The position numbers and the translations under genes were made by a program. A stretch of 64,000 bases of DNA from an uncultured Litoreibacter sp. (lineage in GTDB: Bacteria > Pseudomonadota > Alphaproteobacteria > Rhodobacterales > Rhodobacteraceae): contig NZ_CANMXB010000001.1 of NCBI RefSeq assembly GCF_947501785.1, positions 1,879,048 through 1,943,047 on the forward strand, in the 5' to 3' direction. Shown here piece by piece: positions 27,300-36,420 of the stretch. Position 1 is the first letter of the stretch. The number at the start of each line of letters is the position of its first letter. The notes under the pieces were generated by a model, which worked only from the letters and a program-made list of their open reading frames with translations, ran no database searches and was not told where the DNA came from.

Positions 27300-27346
27300 A
27301 CTAGTATGCCAGACTAGTTCGAAATATTTATTACTAGTATACCAGT
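27300..27346. promoter_or_regulatory. Two GntR-type operators between regulator and ABC operon
   Basis: CTAGTATGCCAG (27301-27312) and CTAGTATACCAG (27334-27345) are near-identical 12-mers exactly 33 bp apart, three helical turns. Both are imperfect palindromes of the GTATAC type bound by FCD GntR proteins. The first is also part of a longer inverted repeat, CTAGT (27301-27305) with ACTAG (27313-27317). Their place between the divergent GntR gene and algS suggests joint control of both. Confidence 0.65.
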
Positions 27347-27403
27347 TTCGTGAGTCGATTCGCTGTCGAAGGGCAACCGAGTCCGAAACGAGTGGGAGGG
27401 GCC

Positions 27404-28480
27404 ATGACTGGCGTCAGTTTGGACAAGATCGTAAAGGCTTACGGTGCAGTTCAGGTCGTTCATGGAATAGACCTGCTTGTGGCGGAAAAGGAATTCGTTG
27501 TGCTGGTCGGCCCCTCTGGTTGCGGCAAGTCGACGACGCTTCGGATGATTGCAGGCCTTGAGGAGATCACGAGCGGCGAGCTTGCGATCCATGGCCGCCG
27601 CATGAACCGCATCGCTCCCAAAGACCGAGACGTGGCGATGGTGTTTCAGAACTACGCGCTTTATCCGCATCTGAATGTCGCAGACAACATGGCGTTCGGG
27701 CTCCGCATTCGGAAAATGCCGAAGGACCAGATCAAGACGACAATCACCGATGTAGCCGAGATCCTCGGACTTACGCCCTATCTCGACCGCCGCCCCGCTG
27801 ATCTGTCGGGAGGTCAACGCCAGCGTGTCGCCATGGGCCGCGCCATCGTCCGCCACCCCAAGGTCTTTCTGTTTGACGAGCCGCTGTCTAACCTTGACGC
27901 CAAATTGCGCACACAGATGCGTGCCGAGATCAAGCGGTTGCACAACCGGCTCGGGGTGACGTCGATCTACGTGACCCATGACCAGGTCGAAGCAATGACG
28001 CTGGCCGACCGGATTGTTGTTATGAATGACGGCCGTATTGAACAAGTCGGCACGCCGATGGAGCTGTTCAACAACCCCGCCAACACCTTCGTTGCAGGGT
28101 TTCTTGGCTCGCCGCCCATGAACCAGATCAAGGGCACTTTGACCGAAACAGGTGCGCAGATCGGTAAGACTGAAATCAAACTAGACGGCGCTGTGGCAAG
28201 CCATGCAGGTCGTGACGTGATTGTGGGCATTCGGCCTGAACATGTCAGCCTGCGCTCGGGCAAGGAAACCTCGGCCTTGCCGATAGCGCTGGACCTTGTC
28301 GAACCGCTCGGGTCGGAGGCCCTGCTCCATGCCCGCTACGGCGAAGACGACATGGTTTTCAAGGCGGATACGAACGGCGACATCGCACATCTCTCCGGGG
28401 TTGAAGAGGTCCACGTTCCCGCACATTTGGTGAAAGTCTTCGACGCGGAGACCGGCCATGCTCTGAGCCTGAAGGACTAG
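27404..28480 (+). CDS. algS: ABC transporter ATP-binding protein, alginate oligosaccharide importer
   Basis: A 358-residue ABC ATPase of the MalK/UgpC type. Walker A GPSGCGKST is near residue 37, the signature LSGGQRQRVAMGRAI near 133, Walker B VFLFDEPLSNLD near 153 and the switch His in YVTHDQ near 190. A C-terminal TOBE-like domain (residues ~240-358) follows. The ATG at 27404 is preceded by GGGAGGGG. It energises the importer made with the two permeases and binding protein encoded downstream, which match the Sphingomonas AlgS-M1-M2-Q system. The next gene begins 4 bp after its stop. Confidence 0.88.
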   Translation: MTGVSLDKIVKAYGAVQVVHGIDLLVAEKEFVVLVGPSGCGKSTTLRMIAGLEEITSGELAIHGRRMNRIAPKDRDVAMVFQNYALYPHLNVADNMAFGLRIRKMPKDQIKTTITDVAEILGLTPYLDRRPADLSGGQRQRVAMGRAIVRHPKVFLFDEPLSNLDAKLRTQMRAEIKRLHNRLGVTSIYVTHDQVEAMTLADRIVVMNDGRIEQVGTPMELFNNPANTFVAGFLGSPPMNQIKGTLTETGAQIGKTEIKLDGAVASHAGRDVIVGIRPEHVSLRSGKETSALPIALDLVEPLGSEALLHARYGEDDMVFKADTNGDIAHLSGVEEVHVPAHLVKVFDAETGHALSLKD

Positions 28481-28484
28481 AACG

Positions 28485-29483
28485 ATGGCCGACGAAAACG
28501 TCAACGCCTCGGAGTTATCTGCACAAAAGAGCACCGTTCAATCGAGGGAGGCAGAGCGCCTCGCTCGGGACGGTACGTTTGTTCGGTTGTTCGATCACTT
28601 CCGACGGGAATGGCAAATTTACGCGATGCTGTTGCCGACGATCATCTGGTTCATCGTCTTTCTCTACAAGCCAATGTACGGGCTTCAGATCGCCTTCAAG
28701 GACTACTCGATTTTCCGCGGTGTCGCGGCCAGCCCTTGGGTGGGCTGGGAGCATTTCCAGACGCTCTTCTCGAACGATCAATTCATCCGGGCGGTCAAGA
28801 ACACCGTCACAATCAGTTTCTACAACCTGCTGTTCGGCTTCCCGGCACCAATCATTTTGGCGCTGATGTTCAACGAAATCCTGCACGCGACCTACAAACG
28901 CACGGCCCAGACGATCGTCTACCTGCCGCACTTCATCTCATCGGTAATCATCGCGGGTATCGTGATTACCGCCTTCTCTCCGACTGTCGGTGTAATCAAT
29001 ACGGTCCTGGAATGGTTGGGGTTCGACTCCATCTACTTCCTGACCCAGCCTGAATGGTTCCGCCCGATCTTTGTTGGCACCGGGATCTGGCAAGAGGCGG
29101 GCTTTGGGTCCATCGTGTTTCTCGCAGCCATCGCTGGCGTGAACCCGTCGCTCTATGAAAGCGCGGTCGTGGATGGGGCAAACCGTTGGCAAATGATGTG
29201 GAAAATCACGATCCCATCTATCCTGCCGACGATCCTGATCATGTTGATCATCCGCATTGGCAACGTGATGGAAGTGTCCTTCGAGCTGGTGATCCTGCTC
29301 TACCAACCGGCCACTTATGAGACGGCAGATGTGGTCAACACCTGGGTCTATCGCCAGGGGCTTCAGTCCGGCCAGTACGACCTTGCCGCGGCCGCGGGTC
29401 TCTTTAACGCCGTGGTCGCCTTCGTCCTTGTGATGACCGCCAACACTCTGTCGCGTCGCTTCTCGCGCACGTCGCTCTGGTAG
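28485..29483 (+). CDS. algM1: ABC transporter permease, alginate oligosaccharide importer
   Basis: A 332-residue inner-membrane permease of the LplB/AlgM1 type, with about six membrane segments after a ~40-residue cytoplasmic N-terminus. The EAA loop that contacts the ATPase is YESAVVDGANRWQMMWKITIPSILP near residue 222. The family stretch KPMYGLQIAFKDYSIF is near 62. Length and order match AlgM1 of the Sphingomonas alginate importer. It forms a heterodimer with the next protein. Confidence 0.85.
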   Translation: MADENVNASELSAQKSTVQSREAERLARDGTFVRLFDHFRREWQIYAMLLPTIIWFIVFLYKPMYGLQIAFKDYSIFRGVAASPWVGWEHFQTLFSNDQFIRAVKNTVTISFYNLLFGFPAPIILALMFNEILHATYKRTAQTIVYLPHFISSVIIAGIVITAFSPTVGVINTVLEWLGFDSIYFLTQPEWFRPIFVGTGIWQEAGFGSIVFLAAIAGVNPSLYESAVVDGANRWQMMWKITIPSILPTILIMLIIRIGNVMEVSFELVILLYQPATYETADVVNTWVYRQGLQSGQYDLAAAAGLFNAVVAFVLVMTANTLSRRFSRTSLW

Positions 29484-29495
29484 GAGGTCAGGTAC

Positions 29496-30377
29496 ATGGT
29501 GAATTGGAACCTCTATTCAAACGGCGACAAGATCTTCGCCATCGTGGTGGCCGTCCTGATCGGAATGTTCACAGCAGCCACGCTTTACCCGTTCATTTAT
29601 ATCGCGGCGGTATCCTTTAGTTCTGGCTTTGCCGCGCAAGCGGGCAAGGTGGTGCTGACACCCATTGATGCCACGCTCGAAGCCTACGGGTACATCATCA
29701 CCGATCCCAAGTTCTGGATGAGCTACCGCAACACCTTCATCTACACCATTGGCGGCACGATCATGTCGCTCGCGTTCATTATCCCCGGTGCCTATGCCCT
29801 GTCACGGCGGCAACTGAAAGGGCGCCGGTTCTTTAACCTCTTCATCGCCTTCACAATGTGGTTCAACGCTGGGTTGATCCCATTCTACCTGAACATGCGC
29901 GACCTGAGCCTGCTCGACAGCATGTTCGGCATCATCCTCGCCTTCGCGGTCAATGCCTTCAATATCATCTTGTTGCGCAACTTCTTCGAGGCGATCCCGC
30001 AAAGCTTCGAGGAAGCCGCCAGGATGGATGGAGCGAACGATTTTCAGGTGCTTTGGCGGGTTTTTGTGCCCCTTTCCAAACCTGCCATCGCCACGATTAC
30101 GCTGTTCTGCATCGTGTCACGCTGGAATGGCTTCTTTTGGGCGATGGTTCTGCTGCAAAGCGAAGAGAAAATTCCGCTTCAGGTTTTCCTGAGGCACACA
30201 ATTGCGAAGCTCAGCGATGACGATGAATTCGCGATTGTTCAAACCGACGCGGCCTTCAGCGCAGAGACGGTGACGGCGGCAATTATCGTCTGTTCGATCA
30301 TACCCGTGCTGATCGTTTACCCGTTTATCCAAAAGTACTTTGAGAAAGGCATCCTTCTTGGGGGTGTCAAAGAATGA
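29496..30377 (+). CDS. algM2: ABC transporter permease, alginate oligosaccharide importer
   Basis: A 293-residue permease of the LplC/AlgM2 type with six membrane segments. The EAA loop FEEAARMDGANDFQVLWRVFVPLSKP is near residue 170 and the family motif FNAGLIPFYLNMRDLSLLDS near 125. An AGGAGG ribosome site precedes the ATG. The length equals that of Sphingomonas AlgM2 (293 residues as I recall). It is the second half of the membrane channel, and its stop overlaps a possible early ATG of the binding-protein gene. Confidence 0.85.
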   Translation: MVNWNLYSNGDKIFAIVVAVLIGMFTAATLYPFIYIAAVSFSSGFAAQAGKVVLTPIDATLEAYGYIITDPKFWMSYRNTFIYTIGGTIMSLAFIIPGAYALSRRQLKGRRFFNLFIAFTMWFNAGLIPFYLNMRDLSLLDSMFGIILAFAVNAFNIILLRNFFEAIPQSFEEAARMDGANDFQVLWRVFVPLSKPAIATITLFCIVSRWNGFFWAMVLLQSEEKIPLQVFLRHTIAKLSDDDEFAIVQTDAAFSAETVTAAIIVCSIIPVLIVYPFIQKYFEKGILLGGVKE

Positions 30378-30400
30378 AAACGCAAATGGGAGGAAATCAA

Positions 30401-31963
30401 ATGCGTAAACTGAGCCTAGCGGCCACCTTGCTGGCCGGGAGTGTACTGACGACACCCGTCCTGGCGGACGGCCATCTGCAAATCGTTGATGAACCGCTGG
30501 AATTGTCGATTCAGATGAACCACCGCGCCTACCCGGTCTATGAAGAAGACTGGCCGGTTGAACAGAAATCGCGTGAGCTAACGAACATTCACCTCAAGGA
30601 TGTCACCGTTGGCGCAAATATGACAACCGACTCCGAGAACACCGGGCGGACAGAGGCCCTGAACCTGATGCTCGCGAGCGGGAACGTTCCAGATATCGTC
30701 GGGTCGAGCCGGATCAAAGACTTCGTAAATCAATTTGGTCCAGAGGGTGCATTTGTACCGCTAAATGATCTGATCGCAGAACACGCGCCAAACATTGCGG
30801 CCTACTACGCCACGCGGCCCGATATCGAGGCTGCGGTAAAGGCTGCCGATGGCCAGATGTATTACATCCCGTATCTTCCGGATGGGAAGTATGGTCGGGC
30901 CTATTGGATCCGCACCGATTGGCTGAACAAGCTCGGACTTGAGATGCCGGAGACGGTGGATGAATACGAAGCCGTATTGCGGGCATTCAAGACCCAAGAC
31001 CCCAACGGCAATGGCGAGGCGGACGAAGTTCCGTTATTCTTCCGCCAGTGGCCTGAGCTGATCCGCATGGTCACCTTGTGGGACGGCCGGGCGCATGGTT
31101 CGGACACCTATCACGACTTCCTCGTCGAAGACGGCAAGATCGGTCATGGCTATGTCGGAGAGGGCTATCGCGAGGGCATCAAAAACCTGGCACGATGGTA
31201 TGGCGAGGGCCTGATTGATGCCGAAGTCTTCACCCGTGGCTCGTCCGCGCGTGACTTCCTGCTGTCGGAAAATCTTGGGGGGTCAACCCATGATTGGTTC
31301 GCCTCAACCTCGGGTTACAATCGTCTGTCTTCCGAGATCGACGGCTTTGAGCTCAAGGCGTTCTTGCCGCCCGCCTCACCTTCCGGCCGCCGGATCGAGG
31401 AACACCGTCGTATTCTTGTGAAGCCGGATGGTTGGGCGATTGGCCACACCAACGAGCACACAGTCGAGACCATCAAGTATTTCGACTTCTGGTTCACAGA
31501 GGAAGGTCGTCGCCTCGCCAACTTTGGCGTCGAAGGCATGCATTACGACATGATCGACGGCAAGCCGATCTTCAAGCAGGAGTTCCTCGATGCGGGTCCG
31601 GTGAACCGGTCGCTTTATCAGGTTGGTGCTCAGCTTCAGGGACGGGGCTACTTCCAAGATTACAACTATGAAATCCAGTGGTCCAACGAGTTCGCTCTTG
31701 AAGGCATCGCGCTCTACGACACGGGCGACTACCTGATCCCTGATTTTCTGGGCGTTGCGTTCAATGCCGACGAGCAGAAGATCTATGACAAGACCTGGGG
31801 CACGATCCGTGACTACATGCTAGAGCGGCAGCAAAGCTGGATCCTTGGCAACGGCGACGTCGAAGCCGATTGGGACGCCTACATCGCCCAGATCGACTCG
31901 ATGGGCTGGGATGAACTCTTGGGCGTGATGCAATCCGCCTATGATCGCCAATATGGCGGCTAA
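30401..31963 (+). CDS. algQ: Alginate-oligosaccharide-binding protein (AlgQ-like)
   Basis: A 520-residue periplasmic binding protein. Residues 1-22 are a signal peptide ending in VLA. The mature protein follows AlgQ1/AlgQ2 of Sphingomonas along its length. Examples are LNLMLASGNVPDIVG, EGAFVPLNDLIAEHAPNIAAYY, YYIPYLPDGKYGRAYWIRTDWL, the calcium-loop sequence DPNGNGEADEVP, and the C-terminal VMQSAYDRQYGG. This makes alginate oligosaccharides the likely ligand. I chose the ATG at 30401, with GGGAGG upstream, because it begins a proper signal peptide; an in-frame ATG at 30374 overlaps the algM2 stop. A hairpin follows the gene. Confidence 0.87.
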   Translation: MRKLSLAATLLAGSVLTTPVLADGHLQIVDEPLELSIQMNHRAYPVYEEDWPVEQKSRELTNIHLKDVTVGANMTTDSENTGRTEALNLMLASGNVPDIVGSSRIKDFVNQFGPEGAFVPLNDLIAEHAPNIAAYYATRPDIEAAVKAADGQMYYIPYLPDGKYGRAYWIRTDWLNKLGLEMPETVDEYEAVLRAFKTQDPNGNGEADEVPLFFRQWPELIRMVTLWDGRAHGSDTYHDFLVEDGKIGHGYVGEGYREGIKNLARWYGEGLIDAEVFTRGSSARDFLLSENLGGSTHDWFASTSGYNRLSSEIDGFELKAFLPPASPSGRRIEEHRRILVKPDGWAIGHTNEHTVETIKYFDFWFTEEGRRLANFGVEGMHYDMIDGKPIFKQEFLDAGPVNRSLYQVGAQLQGRGYFQDYNYEIQWSNEFALEGIALYDTGDYLIPDFLGVAFNADEQKIYDKTWGTIRDYMLERQQSWILGNGDVEADWDAYIAQIDSMGWDELLGVMQSAYDRQYGG

Positions 31964-31976
31964 TGTAACTCGCTGT

Positions 31977-32003
31977 GGGGGGCGGCACATCCTGTCGCCC
32001 CCC
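31977..32003 (+). terminator. Intercistronic hairpin after algQ
   Basis: GGGGGGCG (31977-31984) pairs with CGCCCCCC (31996-32003) around an 11-base loop, followed by GCTTTTC. The stem is strong but the T-run is short. It probably acts as a partial terminator or a 3' stabiliser, keeping the binding-protein mRNA more abundant than the lyase genes downstream. Confidence 0.6.
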
Positions 32004-32032
32004 GCTTTTCCCAAATTCACTTCTAGTTGCGG

Positions 32033-34366
32033 ATGACTGCTTCAATGTCGGCAAACACGCCCCTTGCTCTCGATGAACCCAGTGCGGGTCGGTTGACCAT
32101 CCAATATGGCCCAACCCCCGAAACGGAAATTGTCGAAAATCCGCCCCGTTTCACTTGGATACCAGTGCTCGACGACGACGCGCGCTACGTTCTGCGCGTC
32201 TCGAGCGATCCAAAATTCCCGAAGGCCAAAACTCTGGTCTTCGACGACATTCCGCATAATTTTCTCACACCGGATGTGGCATTGGCGCCGGGTGAGTATC
32301 ACTGGTCCTACGCCACCTGGGACAGCGCAAGCGACGCGCCAACCAGCGATTGGAGCTCTACCCGGAGTTTCACACTTGGCGCTGATCTGCCGGAAACGCC
32401 GTTGCCGCCACGCAAAACGCGATTGGCCGATGTAGCGACCGACCACCCCCGCCTTTGGATGACCTCCGGCCGTTTGGACGATTTCAAAAAGACCGTCACA
32501 TCAGACCCGGACCACTGCACATGGTCTGATTTTTACAATAAATCCGTACTGCCCTGGATGGACCGGGATGTGATGACGGAGCCTGCAGGCTACCCCAATC
32601 ACCAGCGCACCGCCCCCGTCTGGCGGCAGACCTACATTGACCTGCAAGAGGTCTGGTATGCGATCCGGCATCTTGCAATAGGTGGTAAGGTAACCGGCGA
32701 TGCCAAGATGACCGCGCGCGCGAAGGAGTGGCTCATGGAGGCCGCCAGTTGGGACCCGAAAGGCGTCACCTCGCGTGCCTACACCGATGAATGGGCCTAC
32801 AGGGTCTGCAACGCGTTGGCGTGGGGGTATGACTGGCTCTACGATGATCTGAGCGACGTGGAACGCAAGCAGGTGCGCGCCGCGCTCATGGAGCGGACAC
32901 GCGAAATCGCCGAGCACGCGATCCTGAACGCCAAGATCCACCTCTTTCCTTATGACAGCCACGCGGTGCGCTCGGTCTCTTCCTGCATCATTCCCGCCTG
33001 CATCGCGCTTTTGCAGGACGATGAGACAGGCCAGGCCGAAGAGTGGCTGAACTACTCGATCGAGTTCCTATATACCGTCTACTCGCCTTGGGGCGACGCG
33101 CAGGGCGGATGGGCCGAGGGGCCGCATTACTGGATGACGGGCATCTCTTATCTGCTGGACGCCGCCAATTGGCTGAAATCATACACCGGGCTCAACATCT
33201 ATGACCGCCCGTTCTTTCAGAACACCGCCGACTTCCCCCTGTTCACAAAGGCCCCCAACACCAGGCGCGCCACATTCGGTGACGACAGCACCATGGGTGA
33301 CCTGAGCTGCATCAAGATCGGGATGAACCTGCGCCAATTCGGGGGGGTGACCGGCAATGGCGCCTATCAGTGGTATTGCGATGAAAACCACCGTCTGAAC
33401 CCCGGCACCGAAGGCGACTTTTACAATTGGGGATGGTGGGACACGCGGTTTGATGAACTTGCCTTCCGCACCGACTGGCCAACCGTCGAGGCCACCGACC
33501 CGCCAGGCGGTTTGCGTCACTTCAAGGGTGTCGGTTGGGTTGGCGTCCAGCACGCGATGGCGGACCCCGACAACCATATCCAATTTGTCTTCAAGTCCTC
33601 GCCCTATGGCTCGATCAGTCACAGCCATGGGGATCAAAACGCATTTTGCCTCGCCGCCTATGGAGAAGATCTGGCGATCCAGTCGGGCTACTACGTGGCG
33701 TTCAACTCGTCCATGCACCGCAATTGGCGCCGTCAGACGCGGTCCAAGAACGCGATCCTGATCAACGGCAAAGGCCAGTACGCGGAAAAGGACAAGGCCA
33801 AGGCGCTTGGCGCAACCGGACGCATTGTGGCCGCCGAGGAGCGCGAAGATCACGTCTACATCTGCGGCGACGCGACGGCGGCCTATCAGAGCCTTTCGCC
33901 CGAGGTCACCCTGGCCGAGCGCGAAATCTATTTCGTTCGCAACTCCTACTTCGTGATCGTCGACAAGGTCGATGCGACGGAGCCTGTGACGGTTGAATGG
34001 CTCCTGCATGCCAACAAGCCCTACGAGCTTGGCAAGTCATCTTTCCGGAACACACAACAGCAATCCGGATTTTATGGGCAAGTTGTCTGGTCGGAAAGCG
34101 GCAAACCAACGATCACCCAAAAGACTGAGTTTCCCGATGTGGACCCGGTCGACTACGAAGGCCTGCCCGTCAGCACCTTCTTGACCGCCCAATACCCAGC
34201 CAACACCCGACACCGAATTGCGACCCTGCTGGTGCCCTATCGCCTTGATGCGCCCAAACGGATTTTCAGTTTCATGGATGATCAGGGCTATGACGCTGAT
34301 CTCTACTTTACCGACCCCGACGAGAACACGTTCAAGGTCGTGATGAAGAAACTCGCCAACACCTGA
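32033..34366 (+). CDS. Exolytic oligoalginate lyase, polysaccharide lyase family 15 type
   Basis: A 777-residue protein closely resembling the Agrobacterium exo-alginate lyase Atu3025 (PL15). An N-terminal beta domain (ENPPRFTWIPVLDDDARYVLRVS) is followed by an (alpha/alpha) barrel and a C-terminal heparinase-like beta sandwich. The expected catalytic residues are visible: H310 in PYDSHAVRS, Y366 in GPHYWMTG, and H530/H532 in SISHSHGDQNAF. Such enzymes release 4-deoxy-5-keto uronate (DEH) monomers. No signal peptide is present, so it should act in the cytoplasm on imported oligosaccharides. ATG at 32045 is an alternative start. Endolytic lyases (PL5, PL7) are not in the window. Confidence 0.87.
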   Translation: MTASMSANTPLALDEPSAGRLTIQYGPTPETEIVENPPRFTWIPVLDDDARYVLRVSSDPKFPKAKTLVFDDIPHNFLTPDVALAPGEYHWSYATWDSASDAPTSDWSSTRSFTLGADLPETPLPPRKTRLADVATDHPRLWMTSGRLDDFKKTVTSDPDHCTWSDFYNKSVLPWMDRDVMTEPAGYPNHQRTAPVWRQTYIDLQEVWYAIRHLAIGGKVTGDAKMTARAKEWLMEAASWDPKGVTSRAYTDEWAYRVCNALAWGYDWLYDDLSDVERKQVRAALMERTREIAEHAILNAKIHLFPYDSHAVRSVSSCIIPACIALLQDDETGQAEEWLNYSIEFLYTVYSPWGDAQGGWAEGPHYWMTGISYLLDAANWLKSYTGLNIYDRPFFQNTADFPLFTKAPNTRRATFGDDSTMGDLSCIKIGMNLRQFGGVTGNGAYQWYCDENHRLNPGTEGDFYNWGWWDTRFDELAFRTDWPTVEATDPPGGLRHFKGVGWVGVQHAMADPDNHIQFVFKSSPYGSISHSHGDQNAFCLAAYGEDLAIQSGYYVAFNSSMHRNWRRQTRSKNAILINGKGQYAEKDKAKALGATGRIVAAEEREDHVYICGDATAAYQSLSPEVTLAEREIYFVRNSYFVIVDKVDATEPVTVEWLLHANKPYELGKSSFRNTQQQSGFYGQVVWSESGKPTITQKTEFPDVDPVDYEGLPVSTFLTAQYPANTRHRIATLLVPYRLDAPKRIFSFMDDQGYDADLYFTDPDENTFKVVMKKLANT

Positions 34367-34383
34367 GAGACCCGGAGACAGAT

Positions 34384-34716
34384 ATGAGCGTTCAGAACTA
34401 CTTTCCCAGCGAACACAGCGAGTTGGAGCCCGTGGCCGAGGGTTTGTCGCGCAAAATGGGTGCTTACAACGACAATCTGATGGTGGTCGAGGTGCATTTC
34501 GAAGCCGGAACAACCGCGCCCCTGCATCACCACCGCCACGAGCAGATCACATACGTGATGTCCGGCAAGTTCGAGTTCACCGTGGGCGACAAGACCTATG
34601 TGGTGAACAAGGGAGACTCGCTTTACAAACAACCCAATATCGAACACGGCGCCACCTGCCTTGAGTCCGGCACGCTGCTCGACGTTTTTACCCCCCATCG
34701 CGAAGATTTTGTCTGA
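34384..34716 (+). CDS. kdgF: KdgF-like cupin, unsaturated uronate linearisation
   Basis: A 110-residue single-domain cupin. Metal-binding motif 1 is LHHHRHEQITYVMSGKFEF (residues ~43-61), motif 2 is GDSLYKQPNIEHG (near 78), and the C-terminus TLLDVFTPHREDFV is typical of KdgF. KdgF speeds the opening of the 4,5-unsaturated monouronate released by alginate and pectin lyases to the open-chain keto form. The gene starts 17 bp after the lyase stop with a GGAG ribosome site, exactly where the pathway needs it. Confidence 0.88.
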   Translation: MSVQNYFPSEHSELEPVAEGLSRKMGAYNDNLMVVEVHFEAGTTAPLHHHRHEQITYVMSGKFEFTVGDKTYVVNKGDSLYKQPNIEHGATCLESGTLLDVFTPHREDFV

Positions 34717-34753
34717 TCAGGCAGTCTGAAAGCACCTCCAGGGAGGGCATATT

Positions 34754-35635
34754 ATGACGAAACCTATCATCGGATTCATCGGGCTTGGCCTTATGGGCGC
34801 CAACATGGTTGAAAACCTGCAGACCAGGGGGTTCGAGCTGGTCGTCTATGGGCGCAACCAAAAGGCCGTCGCGGATGTTATTGACCGCGGCAATGCCCGA
34901 GTGGTCGGAACGCCGCGCGAGGTGGCCGAGGCCAGCGATATCGTGATGCTTTGTGTGACGACTTCTGACGTGGTCGAGTCCCTGATTTACGGCGATGACG
35001 GCATCCTGACGGGTATCAAGGACGGCGCGGTGGTGATTGATTTCGGCACCTCCATCCCCGCTTCGACCCGGAAAATCGGGGCGGACCTTGCTGCAAAGGG
35101 TGCCGGGATGATTGACGCGCCCCTTGGTCGCTCGCCAGTCCATGCGCGGGACGGCCTCCTCAATATCATGGCCGCAGGCGACAAGGCGACCTTCGACAAG
35201 GTCAAGCCCGTACTCGATCAGCAGGGCGAAAATGTCTTCTACCTGGGCACCCTCGGAGCGGGGCATACAACCAAACTGATCAACAATTTCATGAGCATGA
35301 CGACCGCCTGCGTCATGTCCCAAGCCTTCGCCATGGCAGACCGCACCGGTATCGATCGAGGCTTGCTCTACGACATCATGTCAGCCGGTCCCTCGAATTC
35401 CCCGATGATGGCCTTTTGCAAGAACTACGCCGTGGACGGGGTCAGCGATCTGGGATTTTCGATCAACAACGCCAACAAAGACTTGTCCTATTTCCTGAAG
35501 CTGGCCGAGGACATGGGCACCCGGGCCATAATTGCAGAGGGCACGTCAAACAACCTGCAGGCGGCAGCGAATGCAGGGCTTGGGGATGGGAATGTGCCCG
35601 AAATCTTCAACTATTTCATGACCCTCGAACGCTAG
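34754..35635 (+). CDS. Beta-hydroxyacid dehydrogenase family reductase, candidate DEH reductase
   Basis: A 293-residue member of the 3-hydroxyisobutyrate dehydrogenase family. The dinucleotide motif FIGLGLMGANM begins at residue 8, the substrate motif IDAPLGRSPVHARDGLL is near 123, and the catalytic Lys in GAGHTTKLINNF is near 173. In this operon it may reduce 4-deoxy-L-erythro-5-hexoseulose uronate (DEH) to KDG; members of this family as well as SDRs have been linked to that step. Tartronate semialdehyde reduction is an alternative. GGGAGGG precedes the ATG. Confidence 0.78.
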   Translation: MTKPIIGFIGLGLMGANMVENLQTRGFELVVYGRNQKAVADVIDRGNARVVGTPREVAEASDIVMLCVTTSDVVESLIYGDDGILTGIKDGAVVIDFGTSIPASTRKIGADLAAKGAGMIDAPLGRSPVHARDGLLNIMAAGDKATFDKVKPVLDQQGENVFYLGTLGAGHTTKLINNFMSMTTACVMSQAFAMADRTGIDRGLLYDIMSAGPSNSPMMAFCKNYAVDGVSDLGFSINNANKDLSYFLKLAEDMGTRAIIAEGTSNNLQAAANAGLGDGNVPEIFNYFMTLER

Positions 35636-35676
35636 GTCATCAAACGCTCTAATAACAGAATGGACGGGGAACAACG

Positions 35677-36420
35677 ATGAAACTTGCAGGAAAAACGGCC
35701 ATTGTAACCGGTGGCGGACGCGACATAGGCGCGGCGATCGCCAAGACGCTTGCCCGCGAAGGGGCCTCGGTCGCCATCAGCTATTTTGAAAGCTCAACGG
35801 GCGCCGACGCGGTCGTGGCCGAAATCAAAGGCGCCGGTGGAAATGCCCTCGCAATTCAAGCGGATTTGAACACGCAAGAGGGGGTCGATGCGCTCGTTGA
35901 GGCGGCAACTCAGGCATATGGCGGCGTCGATGTGCTGGTGAACAACGCCGGGGGGCTGGTTGCGCGAAAGACAATCGCCGAGATGGATCTGGCGCATTGG
36001 AACCAAGTCATGACCTTGAACCTGACGTCGACCTTCATGATGACCAAGGCCTGTCTGGCCCACATGACCAGCGGCGCCATCGTCAACATCGCGTCTCAGG
36101 CTGGGCGCGACGGCGGCGGGCCTGGCGCTGTGCCCTACGCCACGTCGAAAGGCGCGGTCATGACGATGACGCGCGGGCTTGCGAAGGAACTTGGGCCGGA
36201 CATACGCGTCAATGCGCTTTGCCCAGGCATGATTGACACTGATTTCCACAACATCCACACCCCGGATGCCGGCCGCCGGGGGTTCGAGGCCAACGCCCCC
36301 CTAAAGCGGCAGGGCCACGTGGATGATGCCGCCAACCTCGCCCTCTTTCTCGCCTGCGACGACAGTGCATTCATGACCGGCACAAATATCGACATCAATG
36401 GCGGGATGCTGTTTTCATAG
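35677..36420 (+). CDS. Short-chain dehydrogenase/reductase, candidate DEH reductase
   Basis: A 247-residue classical SDR. The cofactor motif VTGGGRDIGAAIA lies at residues 10-22, NNAGG near 91, the catalytic Ser in IVNIASQAG near 138, and Y-x-x-x-K in VPYATSKGAV near 151. The family includes the Sphingomonas DEH reductases A1-R and A1-R'. As the last gene of the alginate operon it may reduce DEH to 2-keto-3-deoxygluconate. The neighbouring beta-hydroxyacid dehydrogenase could do the same, so one of the two may serve another substrate. KDG kinase and KDPG aldolase are not in the window. Confidence 0.82.
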   Translation: MKLAGKTAIVTGGGRDIGAAIAKTLAREGASVAISYFESSTGADAVVAEIKGAGGNALAIQADLNTQEGVDALVEAATQAYGGVDVLVNNAGGLVARKTIAEMDLAHWNQVMTLNLTSTFMMTKACLAHMTSGAIVNIASQAGRDGGGPGAVPYATSKGAVMTMTRGLAKELGPDIRVNALCPGMIDTDFHNIHTPDAGRRGFEANAPLKRQGHVDDAANLALFLACDDSAFMTGTNIDINGGMLFS

